DNA of 18,403 nucleotides from an uncultured Bacilli bacterium (GTDB taxonomy: Bacteria; Bacillota_I; Bacilli_A; RF39; UBA660): the NCBI GenBank assembly GCA_944363805.1, contig CALVVH010000024.1:1-18403 (forward strand). Reading direction: 5' to 3'. Below the pieces are notes generated by a model. It searched no databases. It had not been told where the DNA came from and saw only the letters and a program-made list of their open reading frames with translations. Both the position numbers and the translations under genes were made by a program. Positions 1-7,115 of the stretch are shown in pieces; position 1 is the first letter of the stretch, and every line of letters starts with the position of its first letter.

Positions 1-2
1 AA

Positions 3-311
3 ATTAACTATATCAAACAAATGTATGTGTGTCAAGTAGTTTTTTCAAAAAGTATGACTTTCCTATTGTATAAAAAAGAAATGGCAGAATTAGTATTTCA
101 AATATTAAGTGCATATATTCCCAATTGGAAACAAAATCCCTATTTTCTCGAAGGATTTAAAGAAAGCGAATTGAATGATTATCTATTTTATATTATTACC
201 AAAATATTAGTACATCTAAACAATGTTCAAATAAGTAAAACTGAAGAAGATTACCAAACCCTATTATCTAGTTATAATGAAAAACTAGTATTAAAAAGGA
301 AAAACTCTTGA
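3..311 (+). CDS. 3' end of an unknown gene (partial)
   Basis: The frame is open to the left edge of the window with no stop, so the ATG at 21 need not be the start and the gene probably begins outside. About 102 residues are visible. They are rich in aromatic and aliphatic residues and lysine, look helical, and end in a basic tail (KLVLKRKNS). I do not recognise the family and see no motif. The TGA stop at 309-311 overlaps the -35 box of the next promoter, so the gene ends just where a small transcription unit begins. No SD is seen before the ATG at 21 or the internal ATG at 81, which also favours an upstream start. Confidence 0.45.
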   Translation: MNYIKQMYVCQVVFSKSMTFLLYKKEMAELVFQILSAYIPNWKQNPYFLEGFKESELNDYLFYIITKILVHLNNVQISKTEEDYQTLLSSYNEKLVLKRKNS

Positions 312-336
312 ATAAATTTATGGTATTTGGTATATT
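308..336 (+). promoter_or_regulatory. Promoter of small RNA 343-408
   Basis: TTGAAT at 308-313 and TATATT at 331-336 are separated by 17 bases, a near-consensus sigma-A layout. Transcription is predicted to start near 343. Confidence 0.55.
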
Positions 337-342
337 ATATAT

Positions 343-408
343 GTAGTGTTACCCATATGGGTGATGGGTAGCATCTGCTAACGGCAGACACTATTTTAGT
401 GTCTTTTT
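343..408 (+). ncRNA. Candidate 66-nt structured RNA (small RNA or orphan riboswitch-like leader)
   Basis: The unit has its own promoter and a terminator at 386-408. Three helices can form a compact three-way junction: 344-349 with 388-393 (TAGTGT/ACACTA), 350-356 with 364-370 (TACCCAT/ATGGGTA), and 375-378 with 384-387 (CTGC/GCAG, loop TAACG). The closing helix and the terminator stem use the same bases (388-393), so they exclude each other, as in an attenuator or riboswitch. No open frame follows within 290 bases, so either it works as a stand-alone RNA or it has lost its gene. I cannot place it in a known RNA family. A small guanidine-type riboswitch is one thing to test. Confidence 0.45.
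386..408 (+). terminator. Rho-independent terminator
   Basis: A perfect 7-bp stem, AGACACT/AGTGTCT (386-392 with 398-404), has the loop ATTTT and a run of T to 408. Confidence 0.7.
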
Positions 409-656
409 GCTTGGTCTCTTTTACTAAAAAGTACGAGTACCAAAATTATAATTACTTGACAAAATACTTTGTCGTTCATCGCATCATCTCTTTCACTAAA
501 GACCCATCCCGAAGAAAACCCCCAGAAAAAAATACAGTAATTACTAAAAGTTAGCAGACACTTCCACTAATAGGTAACGATTATCTATTCTAAATATTAA
601 TAAATATAATTGCAACAAAAATCGTCCTCCAAAAATCGACAAAAAGTACCAAAAAG
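409..656. other. Intergenic stretch without a visible gene
   Basis: Stops are dense in all frames. The only structure seen is a small inverted repeat, GACAAA-ATAC-TTTGTC, at 460-475. A TCGACAAAAA motif lies at 636-645, near the tRNA promoter. Confidence 0.5.
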
Positions 657-658
657 TA

Positions 659-687
659 TTGTCAAAAAGAAGCAATTATGATATATT
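659..687 (+). promoter_or_regulatory. tRNA-Met promoter
   Basis: TTGTCA at 659-664 and TATATT at 682-687 have a 17-base spacer. The predicted start near 694 lies 9 bases before the mature tRNA 5' end. Confidence 0.6.
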
Positions 688-702
688 ATTAATGAATTTC
701 AT

Positions 703-779
703 GGCGATGTAGCTCAGTTGGCTAGAGCATTCGGTTCATACCCGACAGGTCGGTGGTTCGAATCCACTCGTCGCTACCA
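703..779 (+). tRNA. tRNA-Met (CAT), elongator type
   Basis: This is a complete 77-nt cloverleaf. The acceptor arms are GGCGATG/CGTCGCT (a G-T pair at 1:72) and the D stem is GCTC/GAGC. The anticodon loop TTCATAC has CAT at 737-739, the T loop is TTCGAAT, and ACCA is encoded at 776-779. The anticodon stem TTCGG/CCGAC has a T-C mismatch at its outer pair. The paired 1:72 end and the TTCATACCCG region match elongator tRNA-Met rather than initiator tRNA, which has an unpaired position 1. They also differ from tRNA-Ile2(CAT) as I recall it. Confidence 0.95.
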
Positions 780-790
780 ATTAGAATTTA

Positions 791-817
791 ACTAGATAGC
801 AATATCTAGTTTTATTT
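791..817 (+). terminator. Terminator of the tRNA-Met unit
   Basis: A perfect 8-bp stem, ACTAGATA/TATCTAGT (791-798 with 803-810), has a GCAA tetraloop and a T-rich tail (TTTATTT). Confidence 0.75.
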
Positions 818-834
818 ATATAAGGAGAGGTAAC

Positions 835-1082
835 ATGGCTAAACCTGACTATATTAATGCTCATTGTCTCTCTAGTGACAATAAAAAATACTTAGAGAAT
901 GTCGATAAATGTGGTTGTTTTTATTGTTTAAAAATTTTTAATCTTAAAAAAATAAAAGAATGGTGCGATAATTGAAAAAACGCAATCTGTCCTTACTGTG
1001 CATCGATTCTATTATTTATGATTCTAAAGTCTATCCCGTAACTTTAAAGTTACTAAAAGATATGCATAAAGAGTGGTTCTAA
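835..1082 (+). pseudogene. Broken gene for a small CxxC-type conserved cytosolic protein
   Basis: A strong SD (AAGGAGAGG, 823-831) precedes an ATG and 46 codons containing CGCFYCLKIF and KEWCDN. The frame then meets TGA at 973-975. Reading continues with NAICPYC, but a one-base loss near 1000 shifts the frame. In the next frame the family-like tail resumes (IDSIIYDSKVYP, then KDMHKEWF) and ends at TAA 1080-1082. Joined, the pieces give about 82 residues with two Cys pairs (CGCFYC, CPYC). From memory they resemble a conserved small cytosolic protein family of unknown role (CGCFYC...EW...AICPYCGIDS). Two independent lesions and an intact SD suggest recent decay. Sequencing error could explain the shift but hardly both. 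Confidence 0.75.
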
Positions 1083-1095
1083 AATAAGCTAATAT

Positions 1096-1124
1096 TTTAC
1101 AAACATCTTTTTTTCGCTTATAAT
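1096..1124 (+). promoter_or_regulatory. Promoter of the surface-protein gene
   Basis: TTTACA at 1096-1101 and TATAAT at 1119-1124 have a 17-base spacer. The predicted start near 1131 falls on GGTGA, the SD of the next gene, giving a leader of about 13 bases. Confidence 0.6.
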
Positions 1125-1143
1125 TATTATGGTGAAAATAAAC

Positions 1144-1761
1144 ATGAAAAAATATAAAAAATTAATAATGATTCTAACAGGTGTTGTCTTAATTACTTCT
1201 TTGAGTCTAAACGTTTTTTTGGCTATCAGCTATAATAATATCAAAACGGATACTGCCAAAGAAAATATGGAAGAAGAAGATTTAGAACCAACTAAAACTC
1301 CTACAACAGAAAATTCTATTAAAGAACCAGAAATTGTAATGCCAGAAACTACCGAACCTGAAATAAGCCAACCAGAAACTAATAATGAACCTATTGAAAT
1401 TCCCGCAGAAGAACCATCTCAAAACGAATTTATCCGTGTAACTGATTTTTCCTTAGAAAATAACGGCGGCACTTTTCGTGTTGGAGATAAACTAGTATTT
1501 CACTTAACTATCGAAAGTCAATATGAACTTGCCAATATCTCCATTGTTTTTCAATCTACAGTTAATAATGCTGCATTAAGTACTTATGCCGCCCCAGAAA
1601 TCACTAAAAGTGATAATGGTTATATCGTTACTCTAACTAGAGAGATATCTGAAGACTTTATCCCTGGCCTTTGGGAAGGCTCTTCAATTAATATTTGGGA
1701 TAAATATAATACCTTAGTAAGTGTTTATGACTATGACTTTTCTTTCACAGTTACTACCTAA
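1144..1761 (+). CDS. Membrane-anchored extracellular protein with a Pro/Glu/Thr-rich stalk
   Basis: The start is the ATG at 1144. It has GGTGA (1131-1135) at good spacing, while the earlier in-frame ATG at 1129 lies at or before the predicted transcription start. The 205-residue product begins with a basic patch (MKKYKK) and one hydrophobic segment of about 22 residues, a signal anchor without a lipobox Cys. A stalk of about 60 residues is rich in E, P, T and N, with repeated EPEI/PETTEPE-like units. The last 110 residues look like a beta-sandwich domain (DFSLENNGGTFRVGDKLVF and alternating beta strands). It probably displays this domain outside the cell. The family is not recognised. It is the last plus-strand gene of this stretch and converges on the zinc-ribbon gene through a shared terminator. 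Confidence 0.75.
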   Translation: MKKYKKLIMILTGVVLITSLSLNVFLAISYNNIKTDTAKENMEEEDLEPTKTPTTENSIKEPEIVMPETTEPEISQPETNNEPIEIPAEEPSQNEFIRVTDFSLENNGGTFRVGDKLVFHLTIESQYELANISIVFQSTVNNAALSTYAAPEITKSDNGYIVTLTREISEDFIPGLWEGSSINIWDKYNTLVSVYDYDFSFTVTT

Positions 1762-1764
1762 AAA

Positions 1765-1790
1765 AATAAAATAGCCCAAACTATTTTATT
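1765..1790. terminator. Bidirectional terminator between convergent genes
   Basis: A perfect 10-bp stem, AATAAAATAG/CTATTTTATT, has the loop CCCAAA. The right arm touches the TAA of the minus-strand gene (1789-1791). A-rich and T-rich flanks serve both strands. Confidence 0.6.
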
Positions 1791-2028
1791 ATTCTCCAAA
1801 CATTTCAAATATTTCCATTAGAAAAGATTCTTTCTTTTCTTTTTTATTACCCTTTTCATTATTCTTAGGAATTTCTTTTTCTGATTGTTTAACCTCTTCT
1901 TGACCGATAATTTTTTCTAGTTCTCCTCTATCTAACCAAATACCTCGACATTCAGGGCAATAATCAATTTCTACTCCCTTTTTTTCTGACATTAATAATG
2001 TAACATCTTTACATACTGGACATTTCAT
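1789..2028 (-). CDS. TFIIB-type zinc-ribbon protein
   Basis: The product has 79 residues. It starts MKCPVC (C3, C6), and a second pair follows in YCPECRGIWLDRGELEKI (C24, C27). Two CxxC knuckles 17 residues apart plus the CRGIWLDRGELE signature are typical of the zf-TFIIB family of small bacterial zinc-ribbon proteins, whose role is not settled. The second half is a highly charged Lys/Glu linker ending in a short amphipathic helix (FLMEIFEMFGE), which could be a binding tail. The SD GAGGAGGA is 8 bases before the ATG. It has its own promoter, divergent from the acetyltransferase gene. Confidence 0.85.
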   Translation of the reverse strand: MKCPVCKDVTLLMSEKKGVEIDYCPECRGIWLDRGELEKIIGQEEVKQSEKEIPKNNEKGNKKEKKESFLMEIFEMFGE

Positions 2029-2053
2029 ATAACTTTCCTCCTCAAGTAACTAT

Positions 2054-2083
2054 AGTATACCAAAAACTTTATAAACATCGCAA
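2054..2083 (-). promoter_or_regulatory. Promoter of the zinc-ribbon gene
   Basis: Read on the minus strand, TTGCGA (2078-2083), an 18-base spacer and TATACT (2054-2059). It overlaps the divergent promoter at 2068-2096, so the two may compete. Confidence 0.45.
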
Positions 2084-2096
2084 TATATATTATAAT
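2068..2096 (+). promoter_or_regulatory. Promoter of the GNAT gene
   Basis: TTTATA at 2068-2073, a 17-base spacer and TATAAT at 2091-2096. The start near 2103 falls on GGTGAT, the SD, only 9 bases before the ATG. Confidence 0.5.
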
Positions 2097-2111
2097 GTTT
2101 ATGGTGATAAT

Positions 2112-2549
2112 ATGCTTAAAACAATTATTTTAAATAATTCTAACAGTCTATACATTAATGAAATAGCTAATAATTTAAAGTCTTTAATTAATAAAGATAT
2201 TTCCGAGGATATAATTAAAGGTATCCAAAATAATACTTATCCCTTCACTATTATCCTTTTAAAAGAAGATATCTTAATTGGCTTTTATCAAATAACTTAT
2301 CACGACAATGATTTTACCTCGTATACTCCTTGGCTTGCCAATGTCTTTATCAAAGAAGAATATCGCCATCAAGGCTATGGCAAAATACTAATAAAATCTA
2401 TTCCTTCTTACATGAATATCCTAAATATTTCTACTTTATACTTACATACTCTCCACCAAAACCTATATGAAAAATTTGGTTGGCAATTATATAAACCATT
2501 AAATCTACCAGATGATATTAAAAGAAATATTTATATATTAAAAAAGTAG
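2112..2549 (+). CDS. GNAT-family N-acetyltransferase
   Basis: The product has 145 residues. The acetyl-CoA-binding motif A is clear: beta strand TPWLANVFI, then KEEYRHQGYGKIL, with the pyrophosphate loop R85-H-Q-G-Y-G90. The C-terminal motif B region, NLYEKFGW, is also typical of GNAT enzymes. The N-terminal 70 residues hold helices and the strands TIILLKEDILIGFYQITY. The substrate cannot be deduced. It may acetylate a small molecule or a protein N-terminus in the cytosol. The gene stands alone, with a short leader, and its TAG stop lies inside a terminator stem shared with the lipid-kinase gene. Confidence 0.88.
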   Translation: MLKTIILNNSNSLYINEIANNLKSLINKDISEDIIKGIQNNTYPFTIILLKEDILIGFYQITYHDNDFTSYTPWLANVFIKEEYRHQGYGKILIKSIPSYMNILNISTLYLHTLHQNLYEKFGWQLYKPLNLPDDIKRNIYILKK

Positions 2550-2563
2550 AAATCATCTACTTT
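2543..2563. terminator. Bidirectional terminator holding both stop codons
   Basis: AAAGTAGA (2543-2550), loop AATCA, TCTACTTT (2556-2563). The TAG of the plus gene (2547-2549) and the TAG of the minus gene (2557-2559) lie in opposite arms. Confidence 0.6.
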
Positions 2564-3426
2564 AAATTTCTAACTAACTTTAAGACTTTATCATTTTTGA
2601 CAACTTTTATACTTCCCGCTGTAGCATCGATAGCAAATTTATCATCAACTAAAATTTCCCCATCGACATTCGCCACCACCGGTTCATCAGTTGTTATTTC
2701 GATTTTTTGTCCACTAGTTTTAGTGGCTAACTCTTCATGGCGTCCATCAACTACCGCTTTTAAAAAGCCTGGCATTGTCACCTTCGATAAATCGGCCACC
2801 ATGTAAACATCAGCCCCCGGCGCTTTAATATCGGCATCCGGAGCAATCTTATAACCGTGACCATAATATTTACCATTACAAACTGTTACCATCGACATCA
2901 CTGGATCATAAAAATGTCTTCCATCGACATTGACAAGCATCGGTGCATTTTTATGTTTAAAGAAAGTATAGAGCATCCCCATCTCATATATTCTATTCCG
3001 AGGAATTTTTAATCTTTTCATTTTATCGGCAGCAGCACATATTTCAGCATCCAAACCTACACTAAATATATTTAAACAATATAAATCATTTACTTTCATA
3101 ACATTACATTCGGTAACTATCTTCCTATCATCTAAACTTCTAAATATGTCATTACCACTTCCCAATGGTACTACCCCTAAATAAGCTTTACCTCCCATTA
3201 AAGAATTTAAAACAGTATTGATTGTACCATCGCCACCAACAGCATAGACAATACAAAAATCGTCTTTAAATTGTTTGGCAATTAAAGTCGTTTCTTCCTT
3301 TGAATTAGATATATAAAATTCATAATTGACTTCTAGAGACTTACAAATTTCTCTAATTTGTTCGACCTTTTGTAACACTTTTTTCGCATCGGCATTGACA
3401 TTTACTATGAAAACATGTTTTATCAT
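2557..3426 (-). CDS. Diacylglycerol/lipid kinase family protein (DgkB/YegS-like)
   Basis: The 289 residues match the usual length of this family. The nucleotide-binding signatures are intact: YAVGGDGTIN (GGDGT at 64-68) and VVPLGSGNDIF (GSGND at 89-93). A second half rich in beta strands (VTVCNGKYYGHGYKIAPDAD) follows, as in DgkB, YegS and BmrU. Such enzymes phosphorylate diacylglycerol or related lipids with ATP at the inner membrane face, feeding lipid recycling. The exact substrate is open. The ATG overlaps the miaB TGA in an ATGA, so translation is probably coupled to miaB and the gene has no promoter of its own in view. Confidence 0.9.
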   Translation of the reverse strand: MIKHVFIVNVNADAKKVLQKVEQIREICKSLEVNYEFYISNSKEETTLIAKQFKDDFCIVYAVGGDGTINTVLNSLMGGKAYLGVVPLGSGNDIFRSLDDRKIVTECNVMKVNDLYCLNIFSVGLDAEICAAADKMKRLKIPRNRIYEMGMLYTFFKHKNAPMLVNVDGRHFYDPVMSMVTVCNGKYYGHGYKIAPDADIKAPGADVYMVADLSKVTMPGFLKAVVDGRHEELATKTSGQKIEITTDEPVVANVDGEILVDDKFAIDATAGSIKVVKNDKVLKLVRNLK

Positions 3427-4823
3427 TGAACCACTCCATCTAAACTAAAACTTTTAGCATCAGTTATTTTTACTTTAACTATTTGCCCAATTAAATCTTG
3501 TGACCCCACAATATTTACTAACTTCATTGTATCAGTATAACCACAGACTTTATCTTCCCCTTTATCGCTTGGGCCCGTAACTAAAACTTTCACTACTTTA
3601 TCCAAATACTTTTTATTACTTTCTAACGAATACTTATTTACAAGTTCATTTAGATTATGTAATCTTTCTTCTTTTTCTTCCATAGATACTTCATCATCCA
3701 TTAAAGCTGCTGCCGTACCTACCCTCGGCGAAAAGATAAATGTAAACGCTCCGTCGAATTTACAATAATTGACTATATCTAAAGTTTTTTGAAAATCATC
3801 AATTGTTTCATTAGGAAACCCAACGATAATATCCGTTGTAATACTAACTCCCGGAACTTTCTTTTTGATAGTATCAAATAATTTCTTATATTCTTCCACC
3901 GTATATCTTCTATTCATTTTTTTTAGTATTTCATCACTACCCGATTGAATAGGTAAATGAACATAAGACATAATATTGGGATACTTAGCAATAACATCGA
4001 TCATCTTATCTGTAAAGTTCCAAGGATGACTAGTTACAAATCTCACCCGTGGTATACCTATTTTTGCTACTTCTTCTAATAATGTCGCAAAGTCATACCC
4101 CAAATTCAAATCTTTACCGTAAGCATTGACATTTTGTCCTAACAATGTGATTTCTTTATATCCATCGTTCTTCAATTCCTGTACTTCTTTTAAGATTTCT
4201 TCCATCTTTCTGCTTCTTTCACGCCCCCGCGTGTAAGGAACAATACAATAAGTACAGAATTTATCACAGCCAAGTTGAATATTGATCCACGCAGAAATCT
4301 TTGAATCCCTCGTATACTGAATATTTTCCATAACCTTTTCACTATTGGAGTATACTTCGATATTTTGTTTTCCCTTAGCATTTATAATAAGCTGTGGTAA
4401 TTCACTTAAATTATGCGTACCTATTACTATATCGACATATTGATGCTTACTCATAATTGCTTCCACTTCACTAGGTTGTTGCATCAAGCATCCGCATAGA
4501 CAGATTAACAAATCTTTCTTCATCTTTTTTAAATGCTTACATCTTCCTAGATACCCAAATACTTTATCTTTGGCATTTTCTCTAATCGCACATGTATTTA
4601 AAACAACAATATCAGCATTATCTAAAGTATCCGTTTGCTTAAATCCTAATTGTTCTAAATAATATCTTATTTCTTCAGAATCATGGACATTCATTTGACA
4701 CCCATAGGTTCTAAGAAAATATTTTTTTCCTTTAAAAACAGGTTTTATATCTAAATTTAAATTAACATAATCAATATTTACTTTGTCTCTATTTTTAGCT
4801 ATACATAAGTCTGGTTTATTCAT
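3423..4823 (-). CDS. miaB: tRNA-2-methylthio-N6-dimethylallyladenosine synthase MiaB
   Basis: MiaB is a radical-SAM methylthiotransferase that adds a methylthio group to i6A37 of tRNAs reading UNN codons. The 466 residues have the full layout. The N-terminal domain carries cluster cysteines in YGCQMNVHDSE (C42), LNTCAIRENA (C78) and CGCLMQ (C112). The radical-SAM motif GCDKFCTYC (C186, C190, C193) is followed by IVPYTRGRERSR. A C-terminal TRAM domain covers about residues 400-466. YGCQMNxxDSE and TRGRERSR favour MiaB over the paralogues MtaB and RimO. The SD is AGAGGGG before the ATG. It leads a two-gene operon with the lipid kinase, and Fe-S supply could come from the suf genes at 13347-14954. 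Confidence 0.96.
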   Translation of the reverse strand: MNKPDLCIAKNRDKVNIDYVNLNLDIKPVFKGKKYFLRTYGCQMNVHDSEEIRYYLEQLGFKQTDTLDNADIVVLNTCAIRENAKDKVFGYLGRCKHLKKMKKDLLICLCGCLMQQPSEVEAIMSKHQYVDIVIGTHNLSELPQLIINAKGKQNIEVYSNSEKVMENIQYTRDSKISAWINIQLGCDKFCTYCIVPYTRGRERSRKMEEILKEVQELKNDGYKEITLLGQNVNAYGKDLNLGYDFATLLEEVAKIGIPRVRFVTSHPWNFTDKMIDVIAKYPNIMSYVHLPIQSGSDEILKKMNRRYTVEEYKKLFDTIKKKVPGVSITTDIIVGFPNETIDDFQKTLDIVNYCKFDGAFTFIFSPRVGTAAALMDDEVSMEEKEERLHNLNELVNKYSLESNKKYLDKVVKVLVTGPSDKGEDKVCGYTDTMKLVNIVGSQDLIGQIVKVKITDAKSFSLDGVVQ

Positions 4824-4865
4824 GAGTACCCCTCTCTTCCAAGTCTTTATTCTAACACACTATCC

Positions 4866-5016
4866 AAAAATATGAAAGCGGAATTTTGATGAGTGTGAAA
4901 TAAAGTTGTGTAGAAAGGTTGTATAATCATAATTTAATATCATGACCATAATAGGATAGAAAAAAGTAAAAACGAAAAAATTGTATTATTATTTTATTAC
5001 CAAAACCCGCTTTCAT
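4866..5016 (-). ncRNA. Candidate 151-nt RNA closed by a terminal helix
   Basis: On the minus strand a promoter (5022-5049) predicts a start at 5015-5016. Exactly there, ATGAAAGCGG (5016-5007) can pair perfectly with CCGCTTTCAT (4881-4872), which is followed by ATTTTT. The extended arms remain partly complementary. The interior is very AT-rich. A 29-codon frame starting at 5016 (MKAGFGNKII...YYGHDIKL) has no convincing SD. An alternative is that the GTGTGAAATAAAGTTGTG stretch is the decayed end of an IS256-like element, which I recall only loosely. Confidence 0.35.
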
Positions 5017-5021
5017 CATCC

Positions 5022-5049
5022 ATTCTACCAGTATTTTTTTTATTTGCAA
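5022..5049 (-). promoter_or_regulatory. Promoter for the candidate RNA 4866-5016
   Basis: On the minus strand, TTGCAA (5044-5049), a 16-base spacer and TAGAAT (5022-5027). Transcripts could also run on into miaB. Confidence 0.4.
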
Positions 5050-5053
5050 GCAA

Positions 5054-5103
5054 TTCGACAAAAGTAGGAAAAACTAGACATAATCCCCTAAATTTCGACA
5101 AAA
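5054..5103 (-). promoter_or_regulatory. Two Spo0A-like boxes
   Basis: TTTTGTCGAA occurs twice in the same orientation (5063-5054 and 5103-5094), 40 bases apart. The nearer copy ends 4 bases upstream of the -35 box at 5044-5049. The sequence equals the classic 0A box of Bacillus. Whether this organism has Spo0A cannot be seen here. Confidence 0.35.
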
Positions 5104-5131
5104 ATTATCAATTTTGAATTAATCCAAGTGA

Positions 5132-5827
5132 TTATTTTTTATCATTTGTTTTTTTTCTTATCAATTTACTTTCAATATTTTGTTCAAGATCATAAAATCT
5201 ATTATCTTCTTCAAACGTTTTTATCAAAGTATCTACCATTATATCTGTAAACACTTCATCAATATTAGAAGACCTTATATATTCTCTAGAACCTCTATAT
5301 ATTTCATACAAAATACGCATTAGTACATCCATCTTTGTTTGATTATCTAATGTATCATAAGCTTTAGCACATTTATTACTTATCGTAATACCATCATGAC
5401 CATTATAATAAAAATATATTACAACAGGTTTATCATCTAAATAATATCCTACAAAAAATTCTCTATATTCTGTTTCAATTTTAACTTCTTTACTTGATGT
5501 ACCAGCAATAAGTTGTTCAACTGGCCCATATTCATTTTCAAAATGCTTTATATCGAGCCGTAACAATTCCATTTCCTTTTTACGCATTAAAAGATCTTTA
5601 ATAGCCAATATTACATTCACTCCTGGAATATAATCACTCTTATCAGGCTTTCTATCAAAGTCTTTTTCCATATATTCTATAAATTCATCCGGAAAATTTA
5701 ATCTTTTAGCCATAACTCGAAAATCAGCCACATTTTTATTTATTATATGACACCGTAACCCATAAGTTGTAATAAAACTAATAGCGTATCCCCCAAATAC
5801 TATTCCTATTAATTCTTCTATTCCCAT
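5132..5827 (-). CDS. Unknown protein with an N-terminal membrane segment
   Basis: The product has 231 residues and belongs to no family I recognise. Residues 4-22 (EELIGIVFGGYAISFITTY) form a likely membrane helix. A charged helical region (RKKEMELLRLDIKHFENEYG, about 82-101) follows. After it come beta strands (EYREFFVGYYLDDKPVVIYFYYNG) and more helices, with a basic tail. The ATG follows the serS stop with one base between (TAA-T-ATG) and no strong SD, so translation is probably coupled to serS. As the last gene of the T-box operon it should respond to serine-tRNA charging. No terminator is seen directly after it. Confidence 0.7.
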   Translation of the reverse strand: MGIEELIGIVFGGYAISFITTYGLRCHIINKNVADFRVMAKRLNFPDEFIEYMEKDFDRKPDKSDYIPGVNVILAIKDLLMRKKEMELLRLDIKHFENEYGPVEQLIAGTSSKEVKIETEYREFFVGYYLDDKPVVIYFYYNGHDGITISNKCAKAYDTLDNQTKMDVLMRILYEIYRGSREYIRSSNIDEVFTDIMVDTLIKTFEEDNRFYDLEQNIESKLIRKKTNDKK

Positions 5828-5828
5828 A

Positions 5829-7115
5829 TTATTTCTTCGGAACTAACTTTTCTATACCACCCATATAAGGTTGTAATACTTTAGGTATCAAGACACTTCC
5901 ATCGCTTTGATAATTATTTTCCAAAAGTGCAATCATTGCTCTACTTGATGCAAGTACAGTATTATTCAAAGTATGTAAGTAGTAAGTTCCTTTTTCCCCC
6001 TTAGTTCTAATACCTAAACGTCTCGCTTGAGCATCTCCCAGATTTGAACATGATCCAACTTCAAAATACTTTTGTTGTCTTGGACTCCAAGCTTCTACAT
6101 CACAAGATTTAACTTTCAAATCTGCTAAATCTCCACTACAACATTCTAAAGTTCTAACTGGAATATCTAGACTTCTAAATAACTCTACAGTATATTTCCA
6201 CATTTTTTCATACCAATCCATTGATTCTTCTGGTTCACACAAAACAATCATTTCTTGTTTTTCAAATTGATGAACCCGATAAATACCTCGCTCTTCAATG
6301 CCATGAGCTCCGACTTCTTTTCTAAAGCAAGGTGAGTATGAAGTCATTGTAATTGGTAATGTATCTTCTTTAATAATTTGATCTTTAAATCTACCAATCA
6401 TTGAATGTTCACTAGTCCCAATTAAGTATAAATCTTCACCTTCAATTTTATACATCATCGCATCCATTTCGGCAAAAGACATAACACCATTAACCACATC
6501 GCTACGAATCATAAATGGTGGAACACAATAAGTAAAGCCCTTATCAATCATGAAGTCTCTTGCATAAGCAAGCATAGCACTATGAAGTCTAGCAATATCA
6601 CCAATTAGATAGTAAAAGCCATTTCCACTCGTTCTTCCCGCAGCTTCTTTATCCCAACCACTAAATGATTCCATAATTTCCGCATGATATGGTATTTCAT
6701 AATCAGGTACAATTGGTTCTCCAAATCGTTCGTTTTCAACATTTTCACTATCATCTTTCCCAATTGGTACACTTGGATCGATTATATTAGGTATAACCAT
6801 CATTCTTGATTTTATTTCTTCTTCTAATCTTGCTTCTTTTTCTTCTAACTCATCGATTCGATTATTAATTTCACTTACTTGCGTTTTTATTTTTTCAGCT
6901 TCATCCTTATTACCTTCCCGCATAAGTCCACCGATTTGACTACTCAAATCATTACGCTTAGCTCTTAGGTTATCCCCTTCTAATTTATATTCCCGGTAAG
7001 TCTTATCATATTCATAAACTTCATCAACTAAACCTAATTTTTCATCTTGAAACTTTTTCTTAATATTTTCCTTTACTAATTCTGAATTTTCTCTTATTAA
7101 TTTAATATCTATCAT
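5829..7115 (-). CDS. serS: Seryl-tRNA synthetase
   Basis: SerS charges tRNA-Ser (and tRNA-Sec where present) with serine. The 428 residues have the N-terminal coiled-coil arm that grips the long variable arm of tRNA-Ser (about 30-105, ending EEKEARLEEEIKSRM). The class II core has GTSEH (233-237), motif 2 (FRKEVGAHGIEERGIYRVHQFEKQE, 264-288, with R265) and motif 3 (NNTVLASSRAMIALLENN, 384-401, with R392). ECCSGDLADLKVKSCDVEAW is the usual region before SCSNLGDAQARR. The ATG overlaps the TGA of the M19 gene (ATGA). The leader of this operon is a T-box with a serine codon in its specifier loop, which fits this gene. Confidence 0.97.
   Translation of the reverse strand: MIDIKLIRENSELVKENIKKKFQDEKLGLVDEVYEYDKTYREYKLEGDNLRAKRNDLSSQIGGLMREGNKDEAEKIKTQVSEINNRIDELEEKEARLEEEIKSRMMVIPNIIDPSVPIGKDDSENVENERFGEPIVPDYEIPYHAEIMESFSGWDKEAAGRTSGNGFYYLIGDIARLHSAMLAYARDFMIDKGFTYCVPPFMIRSDVVNGVMSFAEMDAMMYKIEGEDLYLIGTSEHSMIGRFKDQIIKEDTLPITMTSYSPCFRKEVGAHGIEERGIYRVHQFEKQEMIVLCEPEESMDWYEKMWKYTVELFRSLDIPVRTLECCSGDLADLKVKSCDVEAWSPRQQKYFEVGSCSNLGDAQARRLGIRTKGEKGTYYLHTLNNTVLASSRAMIALLENNYQSDGSVLIPKVLQPYMGGIEKLVPKK

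Noticed and set aside
973..975. TGA in a conserved context as recoding (Trp, Gly or selenocysteine)
   Set aside because: TGA ends miaB and the M19 gene, other full-length enzymes use TGG for Trp, and the same gene has an independent frameshift 25 bases later.
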